A stretch of 64,000 nucleotides of DNA, from NCBI GenBank assembly GCA_934277945.1, contig CAKQWA010000006.1:1-64000 (forward strand), given 5' to 3'. The position numbers were made by a program, and so were the translations under genes. The DNA is from an uncultured Alphaproteobacteria bacterium. GTDB lineage: Bacteria; Pseudomonadota; Alphaproteobacteria; CAAGCB01; CAG-977. Below are positions 32,079 through 42,072 of this stretch, piece by piece (position 1 is the stretch's first letter; every line of letters begins with the position of its first letter). The notes below the pieces were generated by a model. It was not told where the DNA came from and did not search any database. It was given only the letters and a program-made list of their open reading frames with translations.

Positions 32079-34810
32079 CTTTCCGCTTTCGCTTCGTAAA
32101 ACCGCTTATACAACCCGACGACGACGCTTGACGCGAAGCCGATTCCGATGACGTACAGCCACAAAGACGCGGGCATCGGCGCGGTTTTGAACATGATGTT
32201 GAAAATGCGCGTGTAGGTAAACGCCAACTGCGCCAGAATCATCGCGACAATGCCCAGCCAGAAAATCTTGTTCGAGAACAGCCCCATCGTCCAAAATCCG
32301 TTCAGCAGGGAGCGGCAGTTGAACATATAGAAAATCTGGATAAAGACGATCGTGTTGACGACGGCGGTCTGCGCCAAAGCCCTGTTTTCGGGCAGAGTGC
32401 CGGCACATTCCTTGAAGAACATCCAGAAGCACGCGGCGACCATTAAAACGGACACCAGCACCATGCGGTACACGAACGCGCGCGGCACAATCGGCGCTTC
32501 CGGACGGCGCGGCGAGCGGGTCATCACGTTCTTTTCCTTGTTTTCAAAGGCGAACGCAAAGCCCAAAAACACCGTTTGAGCCAAGTTGATCCACAAAATC
32601 TGCAACGACGAAATCGGCAGGGCGGTACCCGCGAAAATGGCGGCGAGCAGCACAAAGGATTCGCCGAAAGACACGGGCAAAGTCCAGATGATGAATTTCA
32701 TCAGGTTGTCGAACACGCAACGCCCCTCCTCGACGGCGGCTTCAATCGTTGCGAAATTGTCGTCCATCAAAATGATGTCGGCGGCGTCTTTGGCGACGTC
32801 CGTGCCGTTTTTGCCCATGGCGACGCCGATGTTCGACTGTTTCAGCGCGGGCGCGTCGTTCACGCCGTCGCCCGTCATCGCCACAATCTCGCCCTGCGAC
32901 TGCAACGCGCGCACCAGTTTCAATTTCTGTTCGGGCGTGACGCGGGCGAACACGGACACGTCGCGCGCAACTTTCTTCAATTCGTCTTCGGACATATCCG
33001 CCAGTTGATCGCCCGTGCGCGTTTCGGGCAACGGCGCGTCAAAGCCCTTGCCGTCCAGATTCATCTGGCGCGCAATGGCGGCGGCGGTCAGCGCGTGGTC
33101 GCCCGTAATCATCTTGACGTGAACGCCGGCGGACAGACACGCCTGCACGGCGCGAATCGCTTCCGCGCGCGGCGGGTCGATCATCAACTGCAAACCGACG
33201 AACGTCATGCCTTCCATAACGTCGGGGTGGTCGATGCTTTTCGTCACGTTCGGCATTTCCTTTTTCACGAAAGCCAGAACGCGCATACCTTTGGCGGACA
33301 TTTCTTCGACGACGCGCAAAACGGCGTCCTTGTCCAAATCGACGACGTCGCCGCGATTGTCCAGCATATCGGCGCACCGCTTCAACAGCACTTCCGCCGC
33401 GCCTTTCATGTAAATGACGCGCTGGTTGGACTCGTCGGCGTTCAGGGTCGCCATGTACTGATATTCGGATTCAAACGGAATCAGCGAAATGCGGGCGTAG
33501 CGGCGGCTTTCGTTTTCTTCGTCCAAGCCGTACTTTTTGGCGGAAACAATCAAGCCCCCCTCGGTCGGATCGCCGTTGACGACAAATCTGCCGTCCCTGT
33601 ATTCCAAGGCCGCGTCGTTGCACAGCAGTCCCGCGCGGAAACATTCTTCCAGCGCGAACGATTTGGCGGGTTGACCCGAAACGGCGTCCAGCACCTGACC
33701 GTCGGGAGCGTATCCCGCGCCCGTCACGTTGAAAAACGCGCCGCCGGCGTAAACCTGCTGAACGGTCATTTGATTTTCCGTCAGCGTCCCCGTTTTGTCC
33801 GAACAGATGACCGTCGTGGAACCCAGCGTTTCAACGGCGGGCAATTTGCGCACGATCGCCAGTCTTTTCACCATGCGCGCGACGCCGACGGACAGAATGA
33901 TCGTGAACGCGGCGGGCAAGCCTTCGGGAATGGCGGCGACCGCCAAAGCGACGGCGGCGACGAAAGAATCGCTGACGGGGAAATTATGATACACGCTTGC
34001 GCCGAACGTGACGACGGCAAGCCCCAGAATCAAATACATCAGTTTGCCGCTGAAATGCTCGATTTTCTTTGTCAGCGGGGTTTCCAGATCCTCCGCTTCG
34101 TTCAGCAGGGCGGAAATGTTGCCGATTTCCGTGTCTTTGCCGGTCGCAACGACAATGCCGTTGCTCTGCCCGTAGGTCACCAGCGTCGACGTGTAGCCCA
34201 TGTTCGTGCGTTCCGCCAGCATCACGTCAAGCGGCAGAATCCCGATGCGCTTTTCGACGGGGACGGATTCGCCCGTCAGCGCGGATTCGTCGACGAACGG
34301 ATTTTTCGCGTTCAGCAAACGGATGTCTGCGGGGACTTTATCGCCCGCCTGCAACAAAACCAAATCGCCGGGGACGAGTTCGGCGGACGGCAGGACGACC
34401 ATTTTGCCGTCGCGCACGACTTTCGCCTGCGTGACAATGGATTTCGCCAGCGCGTCCAGCGCTTTCACCGCTTTGATTTCCTGCACGAAGCCGATGACGG
34501 CGTTCAAAAACACGACGCCGAAAATGACGCCCGAATCAACGTATTCTTTCAGCCAAAGCGTCACGACGCCCGACGCAATCAAAATGTAAATCAGCGGCTG
34601 ATGAAATTGCAGCAGGAACATAAGCCACGGATTTTTGCCCTTTTTGGCGGACAGGACGTTCGCTCCGAACGCTTCCAGACGCGCGGCGGCGTCCTGCGAG
34701 GAAAGCCCCTTTTGCGTGTCCGTGCGCAAAATGCCGACAACTTCGCTTTCGGACAAATGATGCCATACCTGACCTGCGGATTTTTCCTTAATCCCTTGGA
34801 TGTCCTGCAT
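32063..34810 (-). CDS. P2-type cation-transporting ATPase
   Basis: A 915-residue P-type pump. The N-terminal cation-ATPase domain is followed by membrane helices, the phosphorylation motif CSDKTGTLT, the TGDGVNDAPAL hinge and four C-terminal helices. Helix M4 has PEGLP, as in Ca2+ and Na+/K+ pumps. In M6 the SERCA-type NxxTD is replaced by WINLAQTVFLGFAFAFE, so the conserved aspartate is missing and Ca2+ cannot be assumed. The substrate could be another cation or protons. AAAAGGA precedes the ATG; the gene follows a lipoprotein gene by 20 bases on the same strand. Confidence 0.85.
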   Translation of the reverse strand: MQDIQGIKEKSAGQVWHHLSESEVVGILRTDTQKGLSSQDAAARLEAFGANVLSAKKGKNPWLMFLLQFHQPLIYILIASGVVTLWLKEYVDSGVIFGVVFLNAVIGFVQEIKAVKALDALAKSIVTQAKVVRDGKMVVLPSAELVPGDLVLLQAGDKVPADIRLLNAKNPFVDESALTGESVPVEKRIGILPLDVMLAERTNMGYTSTLVTYGQSNGIVVATGKDTEIGNISALLNEAEDLETPLTKKIEHFSGKLMYLILGLAVVTFGASVYHNFPVSDSFVAAVALAVAAIPEGLPAAFTIILSVGVARMVKRLAIVRKLPAVETLGSTTVICSDKTGTLTENQMTVQQVYAGGAFFNVTGAGYAPDGQVLDAVSGQPAKSFALEECFRAGLLCNDAALEYRDGRFVVNGDPTEGGLIVSAKKYGLDEENESRRYARISLIPFESEYQYMATLNADESNQRVIYMKGAAEVLLKRCADMLDNRGDVVDLDKDAVLRVVEEMSAKGMRVLAFVKKEMPNVTKSIDHPDVMEGMTFVGLQLMIDPPRAEAIRAVQACLSAGVHVKMITGDHALTAAAIARQMNLDGKGFDAPLPETRTGDQLADMSEDELKKVARDVSVFARVTPEQKLKLVRALQSQGEIVAMTGDGVNDAPALKQSNIGVAMGKNGTDVAKDAADIILMDDNFATIEAAVEEGRCVFDNLMKFIIWTLPVSFGESFVLLAAIFAGTALPISSLQILWINLAQTVFLGFAFAFENKEKNVMTRSPRRPEAPIVPRAFVYRMVLVSVLMVAACFWMFFKECAGTLPENRALAQTAVVNTIVFIQIFYMFNCRSLLNGFWTMGLFSNKIFWLGIVAMILAQLAFTYTRIFNIMFKTAPMPASLWLYVIGIGFASSVVVGLYKRFYEAKAERKSFL

Positions 34811-34830
34811 ATTTCAAATCCTTTTTCAAG

Positions 34831-35514
34831 TTAAAATCCGACGGCGACCCGTTCTTCGTCGGGCAAATCCTCCGCCGCGTTGATGACCGCGCGCAAAGCC
34901 GCGTTCTGCAATTTCGCCGCTCTGAACGAATTGGGATACGTCAACTGCAAGCGCACATACGACATCAGTTTGCGGCTGGGAATCAGCGCGACATAGGAAA
35001 CTCTGCGCTCCCCGTCCCTGACGAACGAAACCGTCGTGCGCAGAAATTCGTACGCCTTGCCCGTGCGCGATTTCATTTCGCGCGTCAGCGGGTCGGCGAT
35101 TTTGACCTGTTTGTAAAGCCCCGTGTCCTCGTACGTTTTAAAGCGGCTCAACGCGGCGTCGAAAGCGGTTTTCGCCTGCTCCGTCACGCCGTCCGAAACG
35201 CCGAAATCAAACCCGTTGTACACGAAAACGGTCAGCATCTGCGACCCGTCTTCGTTTTTGTAAGCGCGGGAAAATCCGGCGCCGCGATTGTTTTTTTCAT
35301 AAACGGAAATGCCGCCGTCCGCTTTCAGCGAAGAAATTTCGTCGGGCAGGTTTTCCAGATAATTTTCCTGCTGGGCGACGACCAGTTTCTGCACCTTTTC
35401 GGTCAAAGACGGAATATGCGCGGGAACAACAGCGTCCGCGCCGTGAAAACCGTCGGTATCCGCCGCGCAGGAAGCCAGACAGAAAACAAGAAGAAAAGAA
35501 GCGATTTTTTTCAT
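34831..35514 (-). CDS. Predicted lipoprotein
   Basis: A 227-residue protein with a signal peptide and lipobox LASC (cysteine at about residue 16). The mature region includes a helix-rich N-terminus (LTEKVQKLVVAQQENYLENL) and a strand-rich remainder mentioning TVFVYNGFDFGVSDGV. No family recognised. AAGGACG precedes the ATG. It lies 20 bases upstream of the P-type ATPase and may be cotranscribed with it. The 63 bases before it are almost entirely A/T with long homopolymers. Confidence 0.68.
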   Translation of the reverse strand: MKKIASFLLVFCLASCAADTDGFHGADAVVPAHIPSLTEKVQKLVVAQQENYLENLPDEISSLKADGGISVYEKNNRGAGFSRAYKNEDGSQMLTVFVYNGFDFGVSDGVTEQAKTAFDAALSRFKTYEDTGLYKQVKIADPLTREMKSRTGKAYEFLRTTVSFVRDGERRVSYVALIPSRKLMSYVRLQLTYPNSFRAAKLQNAALRAVINAAEDLPDEERVAVGF

Positions 35515-35577
35515 TTCACGTCCTTATGAAAATTTTTATACATCCTATCAGAAAAAAAACAAAAAAAAACGTTTTTT

Positions 35578-36840
35578 TTAAGAAACGAACGGCGTTTGAA
35601 CGACGCTTGACACGGGCAAATCGTTTTGCGGCGCGCCCTTGAAAAAGGAAAGCGGCACGAAAAGCGTCTGTCCCTTTTTGCCGGCGGAAAGCGCGGCGAC
35701 CTGCTTTTTCGTAAATCCGTCAATGACTTGCGAAAGCGTCACGCGCACGTCGTCCGCGCTGTGCGGCGGCAGGAAAATCAATTCGGAGCCCGTTTGCACC
35801 TTGTGATACAGTTCGACGACCGCGCCGTCTTTTTCCCAAGCGCGAATCACGCCCGCGTTGCGCATATCCGACACGCTTTGCGTCGACAGCGTGTTCGTCA
35901 TGTCGTCAGACCAGCCGTCGAAAAATCCCGTGCAGTAGCCGCGATTTTGAAGCGTGTCCAGCATTTTTTGATATTTGTCGGGCGACCAGTTTTCAGGGTC
36001 GGCGAACCAATCGTCGATTGCGCGGCGGTAGGCGCGGGCGGCGACGGCGACGTAATACGGCGTTTTGTTGCGTCCCTCGATTTTCAGCAGGTCGATTTGC
36101 GCCTTTAAAATCTTGTCCAGTTTCGGCATCAGGCACAAATCTTTCGAGTTCATAAAGTATGCGCCTCGCTCGTCCTGCTCCACCTTTATCAGCGCGTCGG
36201 GACGCTTTTTTTCGCGCAGAAACACGTCGTATTCCCAGCGGCAAGACTGCGCGCACCTGCCCTGATTCGCGCTTCGCCCCGTCATGTAGGACGACAAAAG
36301 ACACCGTCCCGAATAACTCATGCACATTGCGCCGTGAATGAACATTTCCAAGCGGATATCGGGGATTTTGCGCTTGATTTCGCAGATTTCGTCAAACGTC
36401 GTTTCGCGCGACAAAACGCACGCTTTCGCCCCCATTTTCTTCCAAAAATCGACCGTCAGCCACGACGACACGTTCGCCTGAGTCGACACATGAAGCGGAA
36501 TTTCGGGCGCGTTTTCCCGCATGAAAGCGAAAACGCCCGCATCGGACACAATCAATCCGTCGGGCTGCAAGCCGCGCACGGTTTTGGCGAAATCCGCCAG
36601 TTTCGGAATATCCGCGTTTTTGGAAAACAGGTTCAGCGTCAGGTAGATTTTCTTTCCCGCCGCGTGCGTTTGCGCAATCGCCCGCGCCATGCTTTCGACC
36701 GTAAAACCGTTCGAGGCGCGCAGGGACAATTCGGGCAATCCCGCGTACACGGCGTCCGCGCCGTACAGCAGAGCCGTTTGAAGCGCGTCCACAGAGCCGG
36801 CGGGCAGAAGCAATTCGGGTTTTCGGTCTTTCATTTTCAT
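35578..36840 (-). CDS. U32-family peptidase-like protein (tRNA/rRNA hydroxylation family)
   Basis: A 420-residue U32 protein. It begins with the signature ELLLPAGSVDALQTALLYGADAVY and carries a cysteine cluster in MCMSYSGRCLLSS, GRCAQSCRW, likely for an iron-sulfur centre. Despite the old peptidase name, characterised relatives such as TrhP and RlhA hydroxylate tRNA or rRNA using prephenate-derived chemistry. Length fits TrhP/YegQ-like members, but the exact target cannot be fixed. Two adjacent ATG codons (36840 and 36834) are equally possible. It diverges from the thermonuclease gene. Confidence 0.85.
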   Translation of the reverse strand: MKMKDRKPELLLPAGSVDALQTALLYGADAVYAGLPELSLRASNGFTVESMARAIAQTHAAGKKIYLTLNLFSKNADIPKLADFAKTVRGLQPDGLIVSDAGVFAFMRENAPEIPLHVSTQANVSSWLTVDFWKKMGAKACVLSRETTFDEICEIKRKIPDIRLEMFIHGAMCMSYSGRCLLSSYMTGRSANQGRCAQSCRWEYDVFLREKKRPDALIKVEQDERGAYFMNSKDLCLMPKLDKILKAQIDLLKIEGRNKTPYYVAVAARAYRRAIDDWFADPENWSPDKYQKMLDTLQNRGYCTGFFDGWSDDMTNTLSTQSVSDMRNAGVIRAWEKDGAVVELYHKVQTGSELIFLPPHSADDVRVTLSQVIDGFTKKQVAALSAGKKGQTLFVPLSFFKGAPQNDLPVSSVVQTPFVS

Positions 36841-36850
36841 CCGTTCGGGT

Positions 36851-36856
36851 TATAAT
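36851..36856 (+). promoter_or_regulatory. Candidate -10 for the thermonuclease gene
   Basis: A perfect TATAAT stands 60 bases before the GTG start; CTTTCA at 36828-36833 is a weak -35 with 17-bp spacing. Confidence 0.45.
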
Positions 36857-36915
36857 GACGCGGTCAGGGTAAGACTTTCGCCCGCAAATGTAAACTCTTT
36901 TAAAGGATAAAAAAC

Positions 36916-37452
36916 GTGTCCCGCGCCCGCCGCTCCGCTTTGCCGAAAAACGTTCAAAGAAAACTCGCAAAATACATTGCCGTCGCGATTTTAACGCTGT
37001 TCGGCGTTTACACGGTGACCGGAGAAACGACCGTCGTCGACGGCGACACCTTGCGCTTGGGCAAGGAGCGCGTCCGTCTGCAAGGGATCGACGCGCCGGA
37101 AAGCGCGCAAACGTGCAAATGCGGCGGCGAAAAAGTGTATTGCGGCAAAATCGCGACGCAGGCGCTCAAAGACTTCATCGGCGACGCGAAAGTGTCGTGC
37201 GACGGCGACGACCGCGATATGTACGGACGCTTGACGGCGGAATGTTTCGTTCAAAAAAACGGACGGCGCGAAAGCGTCAATCGCTTTATGGTCGCGCAGG
37301 GCTACGCGCTTGCCTACCGGCGATATTCCAAAAAATTCGTCGCGGACGAGGAGCGCGCCAAAGCCGACAAAAAAGGCATTTGGGCGTGCTCGTTCGACGA
37401 ACCGTGGCAATGGCGGCGCGCCAAACGCGGCAAAAAAGCCTCCAAACGTTAA
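36916..37452 (+). CDS. Membrane-anchored staphylococcal-nuclease-like protein
   Basis: A 178-residue thermonuclease-fold protein. A basic N-terminus and one hydrophobic helix (about 20-35) target it to the envelope. The catalytic set of staphylococcal nuclease is present: R54, D59 and E62 in RLQGIDAPE, and R105 in DMYGR. Several cysteines (CKCGG, C76, C95, C110) could form disulfides. It should cut DNA or RNA outside the cytoplasm with calcium. The start is GTG at 36916 with AAAGGA upstream. It converges on the next gene with three bases between stops. Confidence 0.86.
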   Translation: MSRARRSALPKNVQRKLAKYIAVAILTLFGVYTVTGETTVVDGDTLRLGKERVRLQGIDAPESAQTCKCGGEKVYCGKIATQALKDFIGDAKVSCDGDDRDMYGRLTAECFVQKNGRRESVNRFMVAQGYALAYRRYSKKFVADEERAKADKKGIWACSFDEPWQWRRAKRGKKASKR

Positions 37453-37455
37453 AAA

Positions 37456-39552
37456 TCAGGGCAGAACGCGTTCCCACAGCGGACTCGTCTTGCGCAGAGC
37501 GGCGACCAAATCCGCATTGCCCGTTATCACGACCCAGCAGTTTTCCGGCATTTCAATCGGGCGGTAGGACAGCGCGTACACGTTCAGTTGCTTTAAAACG
37601 AACGTCAGCGCGGGCTTCCATTCCGACGGCGCGGACATGAAATTGAACACCAGCGCGCCGCCTTTGTTCAGTTTCGACAAATAGACCATGAAAGCGTCCG
37701 GAGTCAGCAGATACGACGGGAAATGACGGAACGCGAACATATCCGCAATCAAAATGTCGTAGGCCGCCGGAGAGCGCATCAGGTTCAAAACCGGCTCGCC
37801 CGCAATGACGGAAGCGTACGGCGTCTGTTCGCCGAAATAGGAAAACAGCGCGTCCCCGCCGGACATGATTTTCACAACGGCGGGATCCGGCTCGAAATAA
37901 CGCCAGTCTTCGTAAGCGTTCGCCGCGTAGGACGACAGAACGCCCGTCGACGCGCCGATAACCGCCACGGACGGATTGGCGTACGTTTGACGCGCCGCGA
38001 AAAAGAATTTGCCGACGCCGCCGTTCACATCGTAAGGAGCCGCTGGCGGTTTGTGCGCTCCGTCCGCCGTGAAAAATTCGACGCCTTTCAAATGCCTGTT
38101 CAGGTACAGCCGCAAAGCGACCTGCCCGTCTTGCTTATCCGCGGTCGCCGCCGTCAAGCCGTAAAAATCGCGCGCGGCGAAAATTTTCGGGCGGAAAGCC
38201 GACAGCGGTTCGTCCTGCGCGAAAACGAACGAGCCGAAAATCAGCGCGACGGCGCACGTCATGGCGTAGCGCAAAGGATGCGTCCGCAGCATCGGCAGCG
38301 CGCCGACAATAATGAACACGCCGGCGTTCATCATCATGTACGCGGAATTTGATCCGGAAAATTTGAAAAAGGCGCAGAAGAACAAAAACAGCAAAGCCAG
38401 CGGATAGGCGAAATCCTGCCAGACCTGATACACGGAACGCCCCTTGAAGAAAACGCCGGAGCGCATCGCCAGCGCAAGAACGACGAAAAACGGATATTCG
38501 GCGTTCCAGTAAAAAACGCGCGGAAACACAAAGCCGACCAACGCAACAGCCGTCAAAGCCCCTGCGAAAACGCTCGCCTGAAAATACTTCGTTTCGCGCA
38601 CGGTCTGCGCCGCCATGCACGCCGCACCGCCCGCCAGAACAGCGTAAACGGGCAGATGCAGGGCGGGATTCACGCCCACGAACGTCAGCAGATACAAAAC
38701 GAAAAACAGCGCCGCCGCGAAAGGCTGTAAAAACCAGAAAATTTTGGCGCAAGCGTCCGAAATCCGCACGTTCGCCAAAATCAGCGCGGCAAGACCGAGC
38801 GGCAGAAACAGCGCGGGGACGACGGACGGTTCGTACAAAAATTCCGACGCATAGCGGCGCGCGGCAAGCCACAATCCGACGCAAACGAACGCGTTGAAAA
38901 AGGCGACGCCCGCCGCCTGCCAGACAAATTTTTCATCCGTCCGCGCCGCGTCTTTTGCCTCGGAGGCTTCGGTATCATTTTTTTGCGCGTCCGGATCGGA
39001 ACAGACGGTAAAAGCCGCCGCGCACAGCACATACAGCGCGGAAACGGCGACGGAGCGGACTTTAAAAGACAGGAAATCCGGCACCAAGAGGCAGACGCAC
39101 GCCGCCGCCAGCATTCCTGTCAGAAACAGGACGAATTTTTCTTTCGGCGATTGCGGGGCGCGCAGGAAAAACGCGTTCGACAAAATCAAAAGCGGCACGC
39201 CGGACGAGGTCAGAACAGCGGAAACGACCGCGGCGAACGGAGGCAAATTTCCGGGGGGAAGCGCAACGTCAAGCGGCAGGAAAAACAGCGAAACGAACAG
39301 CAGAAATCCGTTCAAAACCGCCTGATGCAAGCGCGGGGCGTTTTGCAGGCAATGCCGGTAGAAACAAGCGGCGGCGGCGATGATGAAAAAAGCGCAGACC
39401 GCGCCCGTCAGAACATCCGGCGTCTGCGAAAACAGCGGCGAAAGTTTCGCGTTGTCGAACGCCAGCAGGCATCCGGCGGCGAACGACGCGGAAAAAAGCG
39501 TCGGCGCGAACAGTTTTTCAGTTGTGTTTTTAGATATTTTTAAAGAAAACAT
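37456..39552 (-). CDS. Polytopic membrane protein with spermidine-synthase-like C-terminal domain
   Basis: A 698-residue protein. Roughly residues 15-430 form about a dozen membrane helices; the last 250 residues are a spermidine-synthase-type Rossmann domain (VAVIGASTGVLSSYA, then RYFEPDPAVVKIM and YDILIADMF). The GxGxG loop is degenerate, and the usual DDG-type aspartates are changed, so polyamine synthesis is doubtful. Such fusions are widespread but uncharacterised. The gene diverges from the ATP-grasp gene across 96 AT-rich bases. Confidence 0.72.
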   Translation of the reverse strand: MFSLKISKNTTEKLFAPTLFSASFAAGCLLAFDNAKLSPLFSQTPDVLTGAVCAFFIIAAAACFYRHCLQNAPRLHQAVLNGFLLFVSLFFLPLDVALPPGNLPPFAAVVSAVLTSSGVPLLILSNAFFLRAPQSPKEKFVLFLTGMLAAACVCLLVPDFLSFKVRSVAVSALYVLCAAAFTVCSDPDAQKNDTEASEAKDAARTDEKFVWQAAGVAFFNAFVCVGLWLAARRYASEFLYEPSVVPALFLPLGLAALILANVRISDACAKIFWFLQPFAAALFFVLYLLTFVGVNPALHLPVYAVLAGGAACMAAQTVRETKYFQASVFAGALTAVALVGFVFPRVFYWNAEYPFFVVLALAMRSGVFFKGRSVYQVWQDFAYPLALLFLFFCAFFKFSGSNSAYMMMNAGVFIIVGALPMLRTHPLRYAMTCAVALIFGSFVFAQDEPLSAFRPKIFAARDFYGLTAATADKQDGQVALRLYLNRHLKGVEFFTADGAHKPPAAPYDVNGGVGKFFFAARQTYANPSVAVIGASTGVLSSYAANAYEDWRYFEPDPAVVKIMSGGDALFSYFGEQTPYASVIAGEPVLNLMRSPAAYDILIADMFAFRHFPSYLLTPDAFMVYLSKLNKGGALVFNFMSAPSEWKPALTFVLKQLNVYALSYRPIEMPENCWVVITGNADLVAALRKTSPLWERVLP

Positions 39553-39648
39553 TGTAAGAATATCCTGCCAAAGACCGAATGATGAAACCGTATTTTATAC
39601 GCTTTTTTCGTTTTGTCATATAAAAACTGATTTCAAGGTTGCGCGCGC

Positions 39649-42072
39649 ATGACGATTTTCAACGATTTCCCCGTCTGTTTTCCCGATGGCAGATTCAACG
39701 AACTGTACGAACCGGACGGCGCGTTTCGTCAGGAGTGTATGCCGTTCGTCAAGGCGTGCGAAAACGAAAGCGCGGAAACAATCGCTTTTTACGCGCAACA
39801 GACCAACCGCCTTTTTTCCTCCGAACTGTCCATGGTGGCAAGCGACGGGCAGTCGCGGCTGACGCACGCTTTTTTGCCGTTCTTTTTAAGCGTCGGCGAT
39901 TTTGAACTTTTGGAAAAGGGCTTGATTCAGCGCGCGCAGGTGCTGAACGCCGCGCTTTTGGATTTTTACGGCGAGCGCAATCTGATTAAAAAAGGCGTCA
40001 TTCCCGCGCAAGTGCTGTTCGGTCACCGCAACTATCTGCCCGCGCTGAACGGGGTCATTCCGGACAACAAGATTTTCTTAAAAGAGTACACGGTCGACGT
40101 CGAGCGCGCGCCGGACGGCAGATTCTGGGTCGTCGGCGAAAAAACGCAAATGCCGCTGAACATCGGCTTGACGGTGGAAAACCGTCTGCTGTTGTCGCGC
40201 GTCATGCCGCAGATTTACGCGAAATCCGCCCCGAAGCGCATTTTGCCCGCCATGCAGTCGATTGCGCGGCAGTTGAAAAATCTTGCGCCCGACACCGCGC
40301 ACCCGCGCATTGTGCTTTTGGTGCCTTCGACGCAGAAATCCGTCGGTTTTGAAAACGCGTTTCTGGCGCGCAATCTGGGCATCAGCGTTTTGGAGCCGGC
40401 GGACTTGTCCGTGCGCGGCGACACGGTGTATTTAAAGAACATGGACGGTTTGAAAAAAGTCGACGTCATCCTGCGCTACATCGACGACCGTTTGTGCGAT
40501 TCTTTGGAATTGGACGGATCGAGCGGCGCGGGCGTCGCCGGACTGACGCAGGCGGTGCGCGCGGGCAATGTCAAAATCGTCAATCCTTTGGGAAGCGGCG
40601 CAGCGGAAATCCCCGCCCTGAAAGCGTTCATCCACGGCATCGCGCGCTATTTCACCGGCGAAGACCTGATTTTGCCGAGCATCGCGGCGTGGTGGTGCGG
40701 ACAGGAAAAAGAGGCGGATTACGTCGCGGCTCACCTGAACGAATTGCGTGTCTGCCGCGCGCTTGACGGACGGGAAGTGCAAATCACGCCCGAAAAACTG
40801 CGCGAATTTCCCGAACGCTACGTCGCTTTTGAAACCGTGCGCGCGTCCTGCACGCCCGTGTTTTACAAAGACAAAATCCTGCCCGCGCAAGCCCGTCTGC
40901 GCCTCCATCTGATTTACGACGACGGCGGCTACAAGATGATGGCGGGCGGCACGGCGTTTTCCAAAATCCGCAAAGACACGCTGATTCAGGACGTCTGGAT
41001 TTTGAACGGCAAGGAAAAAAACCGCGCGGACATCGCGTCCGTGACCGCCAAAAACGTCCGCCCCGTACGCTCGACGTTCGATTTGACGTCGCACACGGCG
41101 GAAAATATGTTCTGGCTGGGGCGGTATCTGGAACGAAGCGAGGACGTCTGCCGTCTGATGCGCGGGATTTTGCGCCGCGCCGTCGACAGTCCCGAACTGC
41201 CCGAACCGAACGACGAAGCGACACTGTTTCAGGCGCTCTGCTGGCTGGGCTACGTCCCGTTCGCCGATTACGCGAATCCGCAAGTGCAAAAGGACGGCTT
41301 GGACGCGGTTTTAAGGCTGGTGTGCGACAAAGACGAAGCGTTCGGACTGCCCGTTTTGTTCAATCAGATTAAAAATACGTCCGACCGTCTGCGCGACCGC
41401 TTGTCCGCGGATACTTGGGAGATTTTTTCGCAACTGCCCGATTTTCTGCCGAAAGGGGCGTGCGCGCCGCGCGTCGCTTTGAAAGGGCTGGACACGGTGG
41501 TGCTGCATCAAAACGCGTTAAGCGGGCTGATTCGCGAAAACATGACGCGGGAAATCAGTTGGCGGTTCATGGAAATCGGGCGGCGGCTGGAACGCGCGGT
41601 TCACGTTCTCGATTTAATAAACAGCATTGATTTGTGCGCCAAAAACGGCTTTGAAGCGGCGTTGGGGACGATTTTGGAAGTGTCGGACAGCCGCATGACC
41701 TACCGGTCGCGCTATCTGGCGGATCCCGTTCTGCCGCTGGTGTTCGATTTGCTGATTTGCGACGAAACAAACCCCCGCGCCGTCGTGTATCAGGTGCTGA
41801 AACTTAATCAGAACATCTGCAAAATCGCGGCGGAAAGCAGCGATTCCGGTCTGTTCGGCGCGCAAAAGGACATTCTGGCGCAACTGCTGGCGGACATTCA
41901 AAGCATGACCGTCGCGTCCGGCGGCGACTCCTTGGACGGCAAAATCTTCGAGCAAGTCGCCGCCCTGCGTCAGAAAACAACCGAATTTTCGGACACGCTG
42001 ACGCTGTCGTGCTTCGTGCACGCGGGACAGACGCGGCAAGGTCCGACCTATCATCAGGAAGAACGCAAATGA
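39649..42072 (+). CDS. Circularly permuted ATP-grasp protein fused to alpha-E domain
   Basis: An 807-residue fusion. The first half is a circularly permuted ATP-grasp ligase (KGVIPAQVLFGHRNYLPALNG, RFWVVGEKTQMPLNIG, LVPSTQKSVGFENAFLARNL). The second half, from about residue 470, is an alpha-E domain starting FDLTSHTAENMFWLGRYLERSED. These two domains with a neighbouring transglutaminase form a known but biochemically obscure module, predicted to make peptide or amide bonds. In many genomes they are separate genes; here they are one. AAGG precedes the ATG. The stop overlaps the transglutaminase start. Confidence 0.88.
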   Translation: MTIFNDFPVCFPDGRFNELYEPDGAFRQECMPFVKACENESAETIAFYAQQTNRLFSSELSMVASDGQSRLTHAFLPFFLSVGDFELLEKGLIQRAQVLNAALLDFYGERNLIKKGVIPAQVLFGHRNYLPALNGVIPDNKIFLKEYTVDVERAPDGRFWVVGEKTQMPLNIGLTVENRLLLSRVMPQIYAKSAPKRILPAMQSIARQLKNLAPDTAHPRIVLLVPSTQKSVGFENAFLARNLGISVLEPADLSVRGDTVYLKNMDGLKKVDVILRYIDDRLCDSLELDGSSGAGVAGLTQAVRAGNVKIVNPLGSGAAEIPALKAFIHGIARYFTGEDLILPSIAAWWCGQEKEADYVAAHLNELRVCRALDGREVQITPEKLREFPERYVAFETVRASCTPVFYKDKILPAQARLRLHLIYDDGGYKMMAGGTAFSKIRKDTLIQDVWILNGKEKNRADIASVTAKNVRPVRSTFDLTSHTAENMFWLGRYLERSEDVCRLMRGILRRAVDSPELPEPNDEATLFQALCWLGYVPFADYANPQVQKDGLDAVLRLVCDKDEAFGLPVLFNQIKNTSDRLRDRLSADTWEIFSQLPDFLPKGACAPRVALKGLDTVVLHQNALSGLIRENMTREISWRFMEIGRRLERAVHVLDLINSIDLCAKNGFEAALGTILEVSDSRMTYRSRYLADPVLPLVFDLLICDETNPRAVVYQVLKLNQNICKIAAESSDSGLFGAQKDILAQLLADIQSMTVASGGDSLDGKIFEQVAALRQKTTEFSDTLTLSCFVHAGQTRQGPTYHQEERK

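Noticed and set aside
32576..34834. A 752-codon plus-strand frame opposite the P-type ATPase
   Set aside because: Antisense shadow without ribosome site or motifs.
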